A DNA stretch of 47,359 nucleotides from Paenibacillus hemerocallicola (GTDB lineage Bacteria > Bacillota > Bacilli > Paenibacillales > NBRC-103111). The stretch's first letter is position 1; every line of letters starts with the position of its first letter. This document shows, piece by piece, positions 34,592 to 43,475 of the stretch. The stretch covers positions 1 to 47,359 of the forward strand of contig NZ_VDCQ01000075.1 of assembly GCF_006265175.1 (NCBI RefSeq). Direction: 5' to 3'. A model generated the notes under the pieces. That model was not told the origin of the DNA, did not search any database, and worked only from the letters and a program-made list of their open reading frames with translations. Both the position numbers and the translations under genes were made by a program.

Positions 34592-34620
34592 TTGACAACT
34601 GTTGTCTAGTCAACATTTAT
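34592..34620 (+). promoter_or_regulatory. SDR gene promoter with TetR operator in its spacer
   Basis: A perfect -35 TTGACA (34592-34597), a 17-bp spacer and -10 ATTTAT (34615-34620). The spacer contains GTTGTCTAGTCAAC (34601-34614), the second palindrome, so a bound TetR protein would cover the promoter core. Confidence 0.7.
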
Positions 34621-34651
34621 AGTTCAATTCATATGTAGGAGAGTGTGAAGG

Positions 34652-35470
34652 ATGAAGGACTTATTCATAGCAGGAGGTACTTCCGGGATGGGCAGAGGGC
34701 TGGCCGTTCACTATTTACGCCAGGGCAGCAGGGTGACTGTGACCGGAAGCAACCGTCTCCGGGGTAAGGAATTTCTTGATGAGGCTGCACGTCTCGGCGC
34801 CGCGGACCGGGCATCCTTTATTCAAGCTGATCTATTATCATTGTCTGAAAATCGCCGCGTCATTCAAGAGGTTCAACAACGCCATGCGTCGCTTGACGGA
34901 CTGGTGCTCACAGCGATGCAACAATTTCCTAAGCGGAAATTGACTCCGGATGGTTTTGAAAGCACGTTTGCGCTCTATTATGTCAGCCGATTTATTCTGA
35001 GTTATGGTTTGACGGAATTGTTGGAGAGGGGGACCCGGCCGGTTATTGTAAGTATCGGAGGCACTGGAATGACGAAGGGAGTCGTTCACTACGATGACCT
35101 TACACTTCAACAGGGGTATGGTCTGCTGAAGGCGACTCTGCAGGGAGGACGGGCGAATGATCTGCTGGGGGTTGCGTATGCCGAGAACCACAAGACCGGG
35201 AAGACACGTTTCATTCTTAACCATCCCGGATATACCCATAGCGGCACGAATCATTTGGCCCAGCCTTTCAAGGGAATATTGCGGGTAATGGGCAAGCTCT
35301 TCGCACAGCCGGTGGAGAGGAGTATTCAACCGATCATTAAACTGATGGATAATCCTCCATCCCAGCTCCTCATCGCTTGGGACCGGACCAAGCCAGTTGA
35401 TCCCGATCTCCCGACGCTTAGCAAGAAGGACGCACTAAAATTATATCAGTTGACCAAGCATATTCTTTAA
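34652..35470 (+). CDS. SDR-like NAD(P)-dependent oxidoreductase
   Basis: A 272-aa Rossmann-fold protein. The cofactor loop is GGTSGMGRGLA near residue 8, an acidic IQADLLSL is near 57, and a YGLLK tetrad-type Tyr-x3-Lys is near residue 155, after a VSIGGTGMTK strand. Compared with classical SDRs the NNAG motif is missing (LVLTAMQQF in its place), and the C-terminal third is longer. AGGAG lies 10 nt before the ATG. It is driven from a promoter overlapped by the TetR operator, so it is probably an inducible detoxification-type reductase. The substrate is unknown. Confidence 0.85.
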   Translation: MKDLFIAGGTSGMGRGLAVHYLRQGSRVTVTGSNRLRGKEFLDEAARLGAADRASFIQADLLSLSENRRVIQEVQQRHASLDGLVLTAMQQFPKRKLTPDGFESTFALYYVSRFILSYGLTELLERGTRPVIVSIGGTGMTKGVVHYDDLTLQQGYGLLKATLQGGRANDLLGVAYAENHKTGKTRFILNHPGYTHSGTNHLAQPFKGILRVMGKLFAQPVERSIQPIIKLMDNPPSQLLIAWDRTKPVDPDLPTLSKKDALKLYQLTKHIL

Positions 35471-35558
35471 CATCCGGCAGGAGTCGATGATGGATACGCC
35501 GCCATCGATTCCAGTAATCCAGGATTGCGCAGCTAATGGAGAACGATAGTTAATCAGA

Positions 35559-35600
35559 AAGGGTTCCACATATTAGTCATGCATAATGTGTAGAACCCTT
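35559..35600. terminator. Bidirectional terminator between SDR and Ger(x)C genes
   Basis: AAGGGTTCCACATATTA pairs with TAATGTGTAGAACCCTT (17 bp with wobbles) around an 8-nt loop. On the minus strand it is followed by TCTGATT. It lies between the convergent ends at 35470 and 35613. Confidence 0.7.
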
Positions 35601-35612
35601 GATTCACCTCGC

Positions 35613-36830
35613 TCAATTTGTCTTGCTCCCGACTCTTCTGATGCTACTTGTGACTTGTAGGTTAACGTCGATTTCTTTGTACATTTCTTCCCATTTCTTC
35701 TTCGTACGTATCTCCCTGTTCCAATAGGCAGGCTCTTTAGCCCGTACGTATTCACCGAAGCCAAAAATGTCGGAACCCTTTTGTTGGGTTTTGCGTATAA
35801 GATTTCGGTAGCTGACCGGTCCATTCTCAGTCAAGGATCTCTCGATTTTGGCGATAACTTCTTCTGAAAGCTGGACAAGCTCGTTTGATTTTTCGACCAA
35901 GTTGCCCTCGTTATGGATTTTTACATTGAAAACCGGTTTGCCATTGCGGATTGCGACATCGATACGCGACTTCCGATGCGTGACCTGGTACATGACGGAT
36001 GTATCGGTTCCCGGGATTTGTACAAGAACGGCATATCCTCCCGCCTGCATATTTTTGATCCCCATATAAGCTCCGATTTCCAACGGATCGGTTTTTCCGA
36101 CCATTCGATCTGACTTGAAAAAAGCAAGTCCTGCAATTTCAAAACTACCACTTCGAACCATTCGAACATACGGTAAGTAGGGATCGGACCCCTTAGAAGA
36201 GGAAGCTGACCAATATGTTCCCGCGAATGCATTGGGCATCTTGCCCATCTGGACGGCATCATTCATCGTGCCTAGAAGATAAAGAATCGGAACACGTTCT
36301 AATTGAGGCACCACCCTCATAAATTCTGCTGCTTCCCCTTCGGAAACAGCAATCCAGTTCGTACGGCGGACTTCCGGGTTACGTCGCAAATATTCGTTTA
36401 TGTTCGTAAGTCCCAGTTTGGCAACTTCATCGGAAATCACGATTACTCGCAAATGTCCCCAGAACAATCGGTGTGCAACTTCTTGCTGGAGAATGTTGAA
36501 TGCATCGTCGATCGTATATCCGACACCGCTCACGACCCATACGGGCTTCTCTCCCCCCTTCGAACCCCCTCCCCCTTCACTAGGTCCGAGTGGAATGCGA
36601 CCGGGAACGGCTAATTGGATTGTGATTCGCAACGCCGGGGCCTTCGTCTCTGGAACATTCTCCCCGACAAACGTAACATTTCTTGGTTTTTCGATCTCGC
36701 TTGCCGGTGCTTTATCGATAGCTACTCCCAGAATAATGGCTCGTTCCTCGATCTCCAGCCTATCCCAGCATCCTGTCAGGAGTAACATCATGCAGATAAG
36801 TACAGCTATTGGAATAGTTCTATTTCTGAT
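35613..36830 (-). CDS. Ger(x)C family spore-germination lipoprotein, with apparent non-ATG (ATC) start
   Basis: A 405-aa lipoprotein of the GerAC/GerKC family, part of nutrient germinant receptors on the spore inner membrane. Motifs are LLTGCWDRLEIEERAIILGVAID, ITIQLAVPGRIP, LFWGHLRVIVISDEVA, and the C-terminal IRKTQQKGSDIFGFGEYVRAKEP. The first ATG (36791) begins in the middle of the signal peptide (MMLLLTGC). Thirteen codons upstream (IRNRTIPIAVLIC) would supply the charged N-region. That extended frame begins with ATC at 36830, preceded 5 nt away by AGGTGAGG, with no ATG/GTG/TTG in frame before a stop. Either ATC is used, an ATG mutated to ATC, or a base was misread. The usual partner genes (GerA and GerB types) are absent on both sides, so it is an orphan. 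Confidence 0.85.
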   Translation of the reverse strand: MRNRTIPIAVLICMMLLLTGCWDRLEIEERAIILGVAIDKAPASEIEKPRNVTFVGENVPETKAPALRITIQLAVPGRIPLGPSEGGGGSKGGEKPVWVVSGVGYTIDDAFNILQQEVAHRLFWGHLRVIVISDEVAKLGLTNINEYLRRNPEVRRTNWIAVSEGEAAEFMRVVPQLERVPILYLLGTMNDAVQMGKMPNAFAGTYWSASSSKGSDPYLPYVRMVRSGSFEIAGLAFFKSDRMVGKTDPLEIGAYMGIKNMQAGGYAVLVQIPGTDTSVMYQVTHRKSRIDVAIRNGKPVFNVKIHNEGNLVEKSNELVQLSEEVIAKIERSLTENGPVSYRNLIRKTQQKGSDIFGFGEYVRAKEPAYWNREIRTKKKWEEMYKEIDVNLQVTSSIRRVGSKTN

Positions 36831-37206
36831 CGTTACCTCACCTACTCATCCGTAATCGTGCCTCTGCTTTCTGGAATTGGTCATATGTTATTATGTCCCA
36901 TATTTACGCCGTGACTCACGATGGTTGGATTGACCGATCGGACGAACAATGACCGAGCCCAATAGGAGGGAAAGTTCCTCGATCACCATGACGCTGGAGA
37001 ACGCGCGGTAGTAATACGGGGAATAGCAACGCGATTAAGACCGACTTCTCCAACGACTGAATCCCCGCATTCATTACTATGCACCTAGATTACTCAAGGG
37101 GATATTGATGGCAACCGGGGGTTGCGGGACTCTGCAACTACAGCGGTCTTTACTTTTCGCATGAGGTCAGCAAATAATGACGTATATAACTGAGAGGTTG
37201 TGAAAT

Positions 37207-37659
37207 ATGATTTTTGGAGAAAAGTTAAAGACGGAAAGAAAAAGGTTGGGATGGTCTCAAGAGGAATTAGCGGCTAAGCTTTTTGTTAGTCGACAGTCTG
37301 TTTCGAAATGGGAGAATGGCCAGAACTATCCGAGCATTGAAGTCATCATTAACGTAAGCGATCTCTTTGGTTTAACGATTGATGAATTATTACGAAGCGA
37401 TGAGGAGTTGACCAAGAAAGTGATCAGAGATAGTAAGAAATTGGCCTATCCGAGACTAAAGTTACTATTCGATGTTTTGTTTTTAGCCGGCATTGTTCTG
37501 CTTGCGATAAAACTGGGTGTCCTCCTTTTGAACAAATTAACTCCATTGGACATTACATTGTTCGGAGGAAAGTTTTTATGGAATTTTGGATCTCTATTTC
37601 TAATGGCTGGTGCAGGAGTTGGTTCCAGTATCCTCAAAGGGAAATATAAAAAAGACTAA
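37207..37659 (+). CDS. XRE-family regulator with membrane tail
   Basis: A 150-aa protein. The N-terminal Cro/C1-type helix-turn-helix (about 3-60) reads GEKLKTERKRLGWSQEELA, then SRQSVSKWENGQNYPS and LFGLTIDELL. Two hydrophobic segments follow (about 85-108 and 117-137), so it is probably membrane-anchored, as in a common Bacillota group of stress- or cell-envelope-sensing regulators. GAGAGG lies 9 nt before the ATG. The next gene, in the same direction 161 bp on, encodes a polytopic membrane protein and could be a target. The upstream gap (36831-37206) shows only unrecognised short openings. Confidence 0.88.
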   Translation: MIFGEKLKTERKRLGWSQEELAAKLFVSRQSVSKWENGQNYPSIEVIINVSDLFGLTIDELLRSDEELTKKVIRDSKKLAYPRLKLLFDVLFLAGIVLLAIKLGVLLLNKLTPLDITLFGGKFLWNFGSLFLMAGAGVGSSILKGKYKKD

Positions 37660-37820
37660 CCAACTAAGTTGGCGTTCCGTTCGGCTTGAGTCAGCCTCAG
37701 TCATCGCGATAGCCTTGTTCAGACCCAATCAATTATACCGAACAAACATTTGTATTTCACGGGTTTAGCCGAAACCGCTTGATATTTAAATATCAAGGAA
37801 AGAGGGATCGATTCATTCAG

Positions 37821-39266
37821 ATGAGAAAGCTAATAGACAGGTTAAAGAAACGAGGGAGATTAAGTATCCGTACAGATATGCCGCCGGTACTTCTGGTGGT
37901 AATGGCTGCAATTGCGATTCCTCGTGTGGTCGTAGAAAACTTGCAGCTTCTTTCGTTGGAGTCGCCACTTTATAAGGTGCTTTCAATAAGCCCATTTCTA
38001 ATATATCTTGCCGTTGCTTTGTTACGGAAGAACAAGCGGCCGTTGTATGACTATACCGTTTTGGGTATGCTGTTTGGCCTGTTCGTGGCTACAACCCATC
38101 AGATTACTATGGAAATACCCAAGTTCAAGGTGAAATTGAATGACTTTTTCGGCCCGGTACTGGAAGAGATAGTCATTCGCTTCGTGATATTTATAAGGAT
38201 GCTTGCGACTCACTTCGTAATTGGAATAGTTTTTGGCATAATCGCCAGCGCTGTTTGCCGGATTCGAGAGAGAGGAACAAAGAATCCAATCAGGGGTTCA
38301 TCCTCATCTTCAGCACCGCTCCGGCACCTTGCTCCAGCGCTGGGCTTGCTTTTTCTTGCGCCATGGGTGGGTGAATTTCTACTGGGAGTCAGTCCGCTCA
38401 GGAACATTCTCGGGTTTCCACTACTTCTGCCACTGTATGGTGGAGGCGCCTTATTCATTCGAGAGCTAACTCGTCGTACCGGCCGCGGTTGGCCTACCCT
38501 GTTCCTTTTGGCGGCGGCATATGGCGTTATTGAGGCGGGGCTCATAGACCAATCACTCTTTAACCCGGCCTTCATGGGTCTTGAATCCCAGAAAGTTGCA
38601 CCTATTCCCGTGTTGGGTATCAGCGCCTACAACACCCTGGCTTTTGTGATGGGGCATGTCATTTGGAGTATCAGTGTCCCTATTGCAATTGTCGAGAAGC
38701 TGACGCCTGCCAGAATGACGGCACCCTGGCTAGGTAAGGTCGGTCTGTCCATAACTGGTGGTTTGTACCTTGTTGGCTGTGCCATCGTTTTTAACTTTAT
38801 ATACGCCGATGAAAAATTTTTGGCTTCGCCAGCGCAGCTAATAGGCGCTTTCGCTGTGGCGCTCACGCTGACTGCTATCGCCTTTGCTATTAAAAAGAAA
38901 AAAGATCTTGCTGCTCCTTCAGCCCGCCCGGTGCCGAAGCCATGGCCTCTTGGTGTGGGTACGTTTGTAGTGGCAAGCCTATTTTTTATGAAGCCTGAAA
39001 GTTGGGCTGGCGTAATTATTGGCATACTCGTCTTGTGTATCGTGTCGCCGCTCGTTGCCCATTGGTCACGGCAGCAGGAGTGGTGCTTGAGGCATCAGTT
39101 CGCATTGGTCGCCGGAGCTTTACTTACGTATGCATGGGGAGGCTTTGCAATGACAAGCTTGTTATGGCCGGATGACTCACTAGCTTGGCTAGGCAATGTG
39201 CTCTTTTCGTTGATCGCCATTGCGTTGTTGTTTGTAACCTCAAAGCGTATACCCCAAACCCCTTAG
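37821..39266 (+). CDS. Polytopic membrane protein, apparent two-module fusion
   Basis: A 481-aa integral membrane protein with about 12 hydrophobic helices. Residues about 1-150 form one module ([20 protein letters not shown], later [19 protein letters not shown]). A Ser-rich linker (GSSSSSAP) leads to a second module ([54 protein letters not shown]). The second module reads like uncharacterised membrane proteins I associate with actinobacteria; that is recollection, not a search. The ATG at 37821 is chosen; a TTG at 37779 has no ribosome site. GAGGG is present but 14 nt away, so translation may be weak. Function unknown. Confidence 0.75.
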
Positions 39267-39326
39267 GTAATTAGGTCGAACATACATTCCAGCCAGGCTC
39301 GGATGGTAAAGTGATTGTTATTCCGC

Positions 39327-39449
39327 TTGCAGGAATTGGCTGCAACAACCGCCAGAAGAGATTTCAACGCCATCAAGAAAATCGCATTTCAAGCCAACGA
39401 GCAAATTCTTGACCGGCTCGAAGCGCACTTGCAGAAGATGTCCGACTGA
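39327..39449 (+). other. Short helical open frame, possible gene remnant
   Basis: A 40-codon frame starting at TTG without a ribosome site: LQELAATTARRDFNAIKKI, then AFQANEQILDRLEAHLQKMSD. It reads like the amphipathic C-terminal end of a protein, but no family was recognised. The following stretch 39450-39689 holds no plausible gene; a minus-strand opening there lacks codon character and a ribosome site. Confidence 0.25.
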
Positions 39450-39689
39450 GAACCCCGATTCCGCGGATCTCAGTCAACCGAAAGACCGGTGTTTTCATTT
39501 GCAGCTCACCCAGACCAGCGAAGCACGTATCTTCTAGCCGGCGAAGTCCGGTCGCGGAAGGGGCCTGGCCCCTTCGTTGCTTGGATGCCTGCGTACGGCG
39601 AAATCCATATGTAGAAGAGCATCGACGAAAGCACTGGATTTGTACCGGCTTCCGGACGGGGACTCGAGAATAAAATGAAGGAGGAAGGT

Positions 39690-40301
39690 TCATATTTTAT
39701 CCCAATTCAATGGCAACTTAGGTATCTTCCACTCTGTTGGAGGAATCCAATTCTCCCAATATGAATAAAATATATTCGATCCAGTCAGTATTTTTCGTAT
39801 CGCATTTTCTCCCTCTGTTCGATAAAAATCGGCTTGTTCTCTTGTGATATTTCCCAACCGAATGGCTTGATCAAATTCCTCTTCATCCTGCCATCTCCAT
39901 TTTGTCCGTTCCGGATTCACCGAAATATCCAATAAGTAGTCCGTCGTATCAAATCCATCTGCTGTCCTTTTCAGAGGCTCTTGAAGATTGATGTACCATT
40001 CTAGCAATTTATGCTCCTCACTCCTAAAGCCGCATACTACATGTGCTGCCCCTGGAGTCGCTAACATAATAACTTCACCATAACCGCCGCCCCATTGCGC
40101 GTCTTTAAGTTCTTGGTTAGTCTCATTCGCTAAGAGGAGCGGGGTCTTTGCTACCTTAAGCGGATATCCAGTTCCCCAATAAATTGCGACTAAATCGGCA
40201 GTATCCTGTACTACAATTGCAGTAGTTACCCTGTATATTTTTCCATTCCAGATTCGCCTGAGAACAATTTCATGTCCTGGCTCAAATCGATCATTGTACA
40301 T
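39690..40301 (-). CDS. DUF402 domain protein
   Basis: A 203-aa cytoplasmic protein. The central segment WYINLQEPLKRTADGFDTTDYLLDI followed by DEEEFDQAIRLGNIT is the DUF402 signature, with the conserved D-x-x-D and Glu-rich loop. Characterised relatives include nucleoside di/triphosphate phosphatases and FomD, a metal-dependent cytidylyl-phosphonate hydrolase. A phosphohydrolase role is therefore an inference. GGAGGGG lies about 7 nt before the ATG. It stands alone on this strand. Confidence 0.85.
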   Translation of the reverse strand: MYNDRFEPGHEIVLRRIWNGKIYRVTTAIVVQDTADLVAIYWGTGYPLKVAKTPLLLANETNQELKDAQWGGGYGEVIMLATPGAAHVVCGFRSEEHKLLEWYINLQEPLKRTADGFDTTDYLLDISVNPERTKWRWQDEEEFDQAIRLGNITREQADFYRTEGENAIRKILTGSNIFYSYWENWIPPTEWKIPKLPLNWDKI

Positions 40302-40524
40302 ATCTTACTCCCCTCCAATTCAATAACAAGTGAACAATAATTCAATCAGCCTAGCCGATGCCGAACAAGCCGCCCAAGCCTTTCGGAATGGTCATTTTCC
40401 CCGGTTTCATCAACTCGTTGTGACGCTCCTGCCGCAGAAGGTCGTTCTTAAAAAGCGCGGACGTCCCAAGCCTCGACATGAAGCATGACGTTCAGGCAAG
40501 CCTCCCACCGTGTTCGTGGATTCC

Positions 40525-40740
40525 TCAATCGTTCCAAACATCTTCCATTAGCTTCTTCATATGCCGTGCTCGCTCCTCCGTTGCCTTGCTATCTACCACC
40601 CATGTCCCTTCCTGAAAAATTACACAGTCGCCGACTTCCACATCGAACTTAACCGCACTACGATCCACATCCCTCGTCTCGCCATCGATTTCGATAATCA
40701 CATAGTTGCCTTCGAATCCTTCTACGATTCCTCTCATCAT
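40525..40740 (-). CDS. DUF3006 domain protein
   Basis: A 71-aa protein: MMRGIVEGFEGNYVIIEIDG, then RDVDRSAVKFDVEVGDCVIF and a charged helical tail. This is the compact beta-barrel-like DUF3006. The start (ATG 40740 or 40737) follows GAGGTG. It begins 19 bp after the stop of the metallo-beta-lactamase gene, a pairing common in Bacillota, so the two are one operon and probably cooperate. The molecular role is unknown. Confidence 0.85.
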   Translation of the reverse strand: MMRGIVEGFEGNYVIIEIDGETRDVDRSAVKFDVEVGDCVIFQEGTWVVDSKATEERARHMKKLMEDVWND

Positions 40741-40759
40741 TGCTTCACCTCTATCGGTC

Positions 40760-41806
40760 CTATTTCGTTCTTCCCTTCGCATATTCCCACGGATCGAGTT
40801 TGACGTCCAACGTCTTGCCGTTCGATACAAACACGATGTTGCCTACCATATCGTTGCGAAACAGCGTAATGTTCTTGTTCGCCAGCTTCGCAAGAATTTC
40901 CGGCGTCGGGTGTCCGTATTTATTTTTACCGGATTGGATGACCGCATACCTTGGGTTGACACGCTCCAGGAAAGGATCGCTCGTCGAAGAATTGGAGCCA
41001 TGGTGCCCAATGAGCAGTACATCTGCTTTTAGCATCGTGCTGCTAGTCACGAGATCTGCTTCACTCTTCGTTTCAGCGTCCCCTGTCAACAAAAACGACG
41101 TTTCCCCATACGCCACACGAATCACCGCGCTCATCTCGTTCGTGTCTTTATAGTCGCCGATCGGAGCAACCATTTGGACGGTCGTGCCCTGATCCCACTT
41201 TAAGGTAACCTCCGCCTTGGCGGTGTTGACTTTGATTCCTTTTTTCTTCGCTGCAAGCAAGACGTCCTCGAACGTCTTCGTATTGGACTGCACCTGCGGC
41301 ATATAAAATTGCCCAACGTCAAATTGATTGATGACCGCATCCAAGCCACCGATATGATCCGCATCCGGGTGGGTGCCAACCAAAATGTCAATCTTTTCGA
41401 TGCCTGCCCGCTGCAAGTAGGCGACCATCATGTCTTCTTTATCGTTGTTGCCCGCGTCGACCAACATCGTTTTCCCCGTCGGACCAACTAGAAGCTGTGA
41501 TGCTCCCTGCCCGACGTTGATGTAGTGCACTACCATTTCCCCTTCAGCACGTACATACGGGGTACTCATCGTCGTCGCCGCAACCTGTTTGTTGCCCCCG
41601 TCCATGTAATCTGTTTCGTCCGGCTGCGCACCAACATAGAGCATCCCGATCAAAACGACCACGAACAACACTGCACTCAACCAAATCGGCGAACGTCCCC
41701 TTTTCTCCTTAGACGACTTCAATTTCCCGATCAAAAGCCCTACCACGCCTGCAATCACGGCACTAATAAGGGCGGTCGCGATTTCGGACTCCATCAAATC
41801 TTCCAT
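40760..41806 (-). CDS. ComEC/Rec2-like metallo-beta-lactamase-fold hydrolase, membrane-anchored
   Basis: A 348-aa protein with two N-terminal hydrophobic helices (IATALISAVIAGVVGLLIG and IWLSAVLFVVVLIGMLYVG) and an extracellular metallohydrolase domain. Metal ligands are in GTHPDADHIGG, LLTGDAETKSE and LIGHHGSNSS, and VHYINVGQGAS opens the domain, as in the soluble ComEC-like nuclease group. The ATG at 41806 follows AGGAGG 6 nt away; an upstream extension is rejected. It lacks the channel of true ComEC. The likely role is extracellular nuclease or phosphodiesterase activity, with DUF3006 downstream. Confidence 0.9.
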   Translation of the reverse strand: MEDLMESEIATALISAVIAGVVGLLIGKLKSSKEKRGRSPIWLSAVLFVVVLIGMLYVGAQPDETDYMDGGNKQVAATTMSTPYVRAEGEMVVHYINVGQGASQLLVGPTGKTMLVDAGNNDKEDMMVAYLQRAGIEKIDILVGTHPDADHIGGLDAVINQFDVGQFYMPQVQSNTKTFEDVLLAAKKKGIKVNTAKAEVTLKWDQGTTVQMVAPIGDYKDTNEMSAVIRVAYGETSFLLTGDAETKSEADLVTSSTMLKADVLLIGHHGSNSSTSDPFLERVNPRYAVIQSGKNKYGHPTPEILAKLANKNITLFRNDMVGNIVFVSNGKTLDVKLDPWEYAKGRTK

Positions 41807-41963
41807 ATGTATCCTCCTGGTTGTCAATAAAAAAATTATAGGGGAATTCGCACCAGTCGACAACAGGTTTTGTTAGTAAAGTTCTAGTTCTATTTATAAA
41901 TAAACAGATTAAGGGTCACCGGCTATTTAACTGTATCCATCTTCTTCGTTTAGAAAAAAATAA

Positions 41964-41982
41964 AACACCAATGATAGGTGTT
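41964..41982 (-). terminator. Terminator of third solute-binding protein gene
   Basis: On the minus strand AACACC pairs with GGTGTT around a short loop, followed by TTATTTTTTT. It lies about 180 bp past the gene stop at 42165. Confidence 0.7.
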
Positions 41983-41989
41983 CAGTTTT

Positions 41990-42011
41990 AAGTCCGTTTT
42001 TACACGGACTT
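41990..42011. terminator. Second terminator hairpin
   Basis: AAGTCCGT pairs perfectly with ACGGACTT around TTTTAC, followed on the plus strand by GGTTTTCTTATTTTT and on the minus strand by AAAAC. Together with the hairpin at 41964 it makes a double stop for the minus-strand lipoprotein gene. No further feature was found in 42012-42164. Confidence 0.6.
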
Positions 42012-42164
42012 GGTTTTCTTATTTTTCATTGAAAATCGCCGAGCGGACGTTTCCAGGCAAATAATAATCCTTGAATACTTTACAGAAGGGACATTCTGCA
42101 AAGTGTTTGGTCTTTCTATAAGGTCTTGCTCTCAGTTTGGGAGCGCAGCCTTTTTCCTCCGCGA

Positions 42165-43475
42165 TTATTTGTTTTGCAAAGCGCTGATCGCCTGGTTCGC
42201 ATCTTCCCCAATTTTTTGCATAAGCACGTTTACATCAATCGAACCGCTGCTGTAATCCTTATAGAACTTGTCGATGCTTTTCTGAACCGCAATGTCCTCG
42301 TTAGCAAACATCACGTTCGGCGCCGGCTGCGTTTCGAAAAATGCGGTTACGTTTTTCCCTTTAATGAGCTCCATTTCGGCGCCCAGCTCCTGCTCGACCC
42401 GCTTGCTCAACAACGGTGACGCGCGTCCGGTGCGGCGAGCGCTGATCAGCTGCATTTCTTCCGACGTCAACATATCCATGACGAGCATCGCTTCGTCCGG
42501 ATGTTTCGTGCTGTTAGAAATCGTGATCTGGTGCAAATCCACCGGCGGGGCCGTATTCGGCTTTTCCTTGAAGCTCGGGTACCCGGCGACGTCCCAACGC
42601 AGCGTCTGGTACTTTTCTTGCTTGAGCGTCGGTACGAGGTTGTAGGCTCCGACCATCGCCAAGATGCGCTTGTCGTAAAAGTCGGCAACCGGGCTGCCGC
42701 GCTCGTTGCCGGGAAGGGTGTCGATCGCTTTCATCATTTGGAAGACACGGCTCCAAGCGTCTGTAGTGATCGCCGCCTTCTTTTTCGTCGGATCCGTAAA
42801 CGGCAACGACAATTGATAGCCGAGCCAATAGGTGTTCAAGTACATGAACCCTTTATACTGGACGCCATTGTCGGATCGACTTAACCGTTTCGTCACCTCG
42901 ATGATATCGTCCCAAGACATGCCGCTCTTCGGATACGGAACGCCGAACTTGTCGAACAGGTCGAGATTATAATAAATCGCGTTCGTATTCATCGCGTACG
43001 GCAAACTGTACAGCTTGCCGTCCACTTTGATGTTTTCAAGCACCCACGGCTTGAATCGGCTCAAGTCTATTTTCTGCTTCTTCAATAGCGGCGTAATATC
43101 GGTCAGAATGCCGAGATCGCGATATTGCGTATAGTTGCCGATCCCGTATAGAAGCAAGTCCGGCACCGTCTTCGCCGCAACCAGATCATCGATCATCGTC
43201 CCTTTGCCGGGAACGACGTACTCGACCGTAATGTGTGGATACTTTTTCTTCAACGGTTCAGCGATCAGCATTTGAAAATCTTCTTCGTACAAATAGCCGG
43301 CTCCGACCGGCTGCAGCTTCAGTTTGACAGGGTCCGGAGAATTCGCTTTGGATGCGGGCTCATTCGACTTGTCCGGCTGCTCGCTCGTTCCCGCCGTTTG
43401 TCCCCCTGAACAGCCGACCGCGAGCGCCATTTGCAGGGCCAAAGCCGCTAATGCAACCTTTCGACTCCCATTCAT
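42165..43475 (-). CDS. Extracellular solute-binding lipoprotein (ABC sugar importer, family 1)
   Basis: A 436-aa lipoprotein. MNGSRK plus a hydrophobic stretch ends in lipobox AVGC, with the lipidated Cys at residue 22. AAGGAG lies 8 nt before ATG 43475. Motifs VKLKLQPV, GKLYSLPY and LFDKFGVPYPKSG align with the other two binding proteins here. It has no permease, ATPase or dedicated regulator beside it, but a cre-like sequence lies about 215 bp upstream. A double terminator follows. The substrate is unknown. Confidence 0.92.
   Translation of the reverse strand: MNGSRKVALAALALQMALAVGCSGGQTAGTSEQPDKSNEPASKANSPDPVKLKLQPVGAGYLYEEDFQMLIAEPLKKKYPHITVEYVVPGKGTMIDDLVAAKTVPDLLLYGIGNYTQYRDLGILTDITPLLKKQKIDLSRFKPWVLENIKVDGKLYSLPYAMNTNAIYYNLDLFDKFGVPYPKSGMSWDDIIEVTKRLSRSDNGVQYKGFMYLNTYWLGYQLSLPFTDPTKKKAAITTDAWSRVFQMMKAIDTLPGNERGSPVADFYDKRILAMVGAYNLVPTLKQEKYQTLRWDVAGYPSFKEKPNTAPPVDLHQITISNSTKHPDEAMLVMDMLTSEEMQLISARRTGRASPLLSKRVEQELGAEMELIKGKNVTAFFETQPAPNVMFANEDIAVQKSIDKFYKDYSSGSIDVNVLMQKIGEDANQAISALQNK

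Noticed and set aside
39373-39693. 106-codon minus-strand frame after the membrane protein gene
   Set aside because: Basic, low-complexity composition, no ribosome site and no recognisable domain; it overlaps a possible remnant on the other strand.
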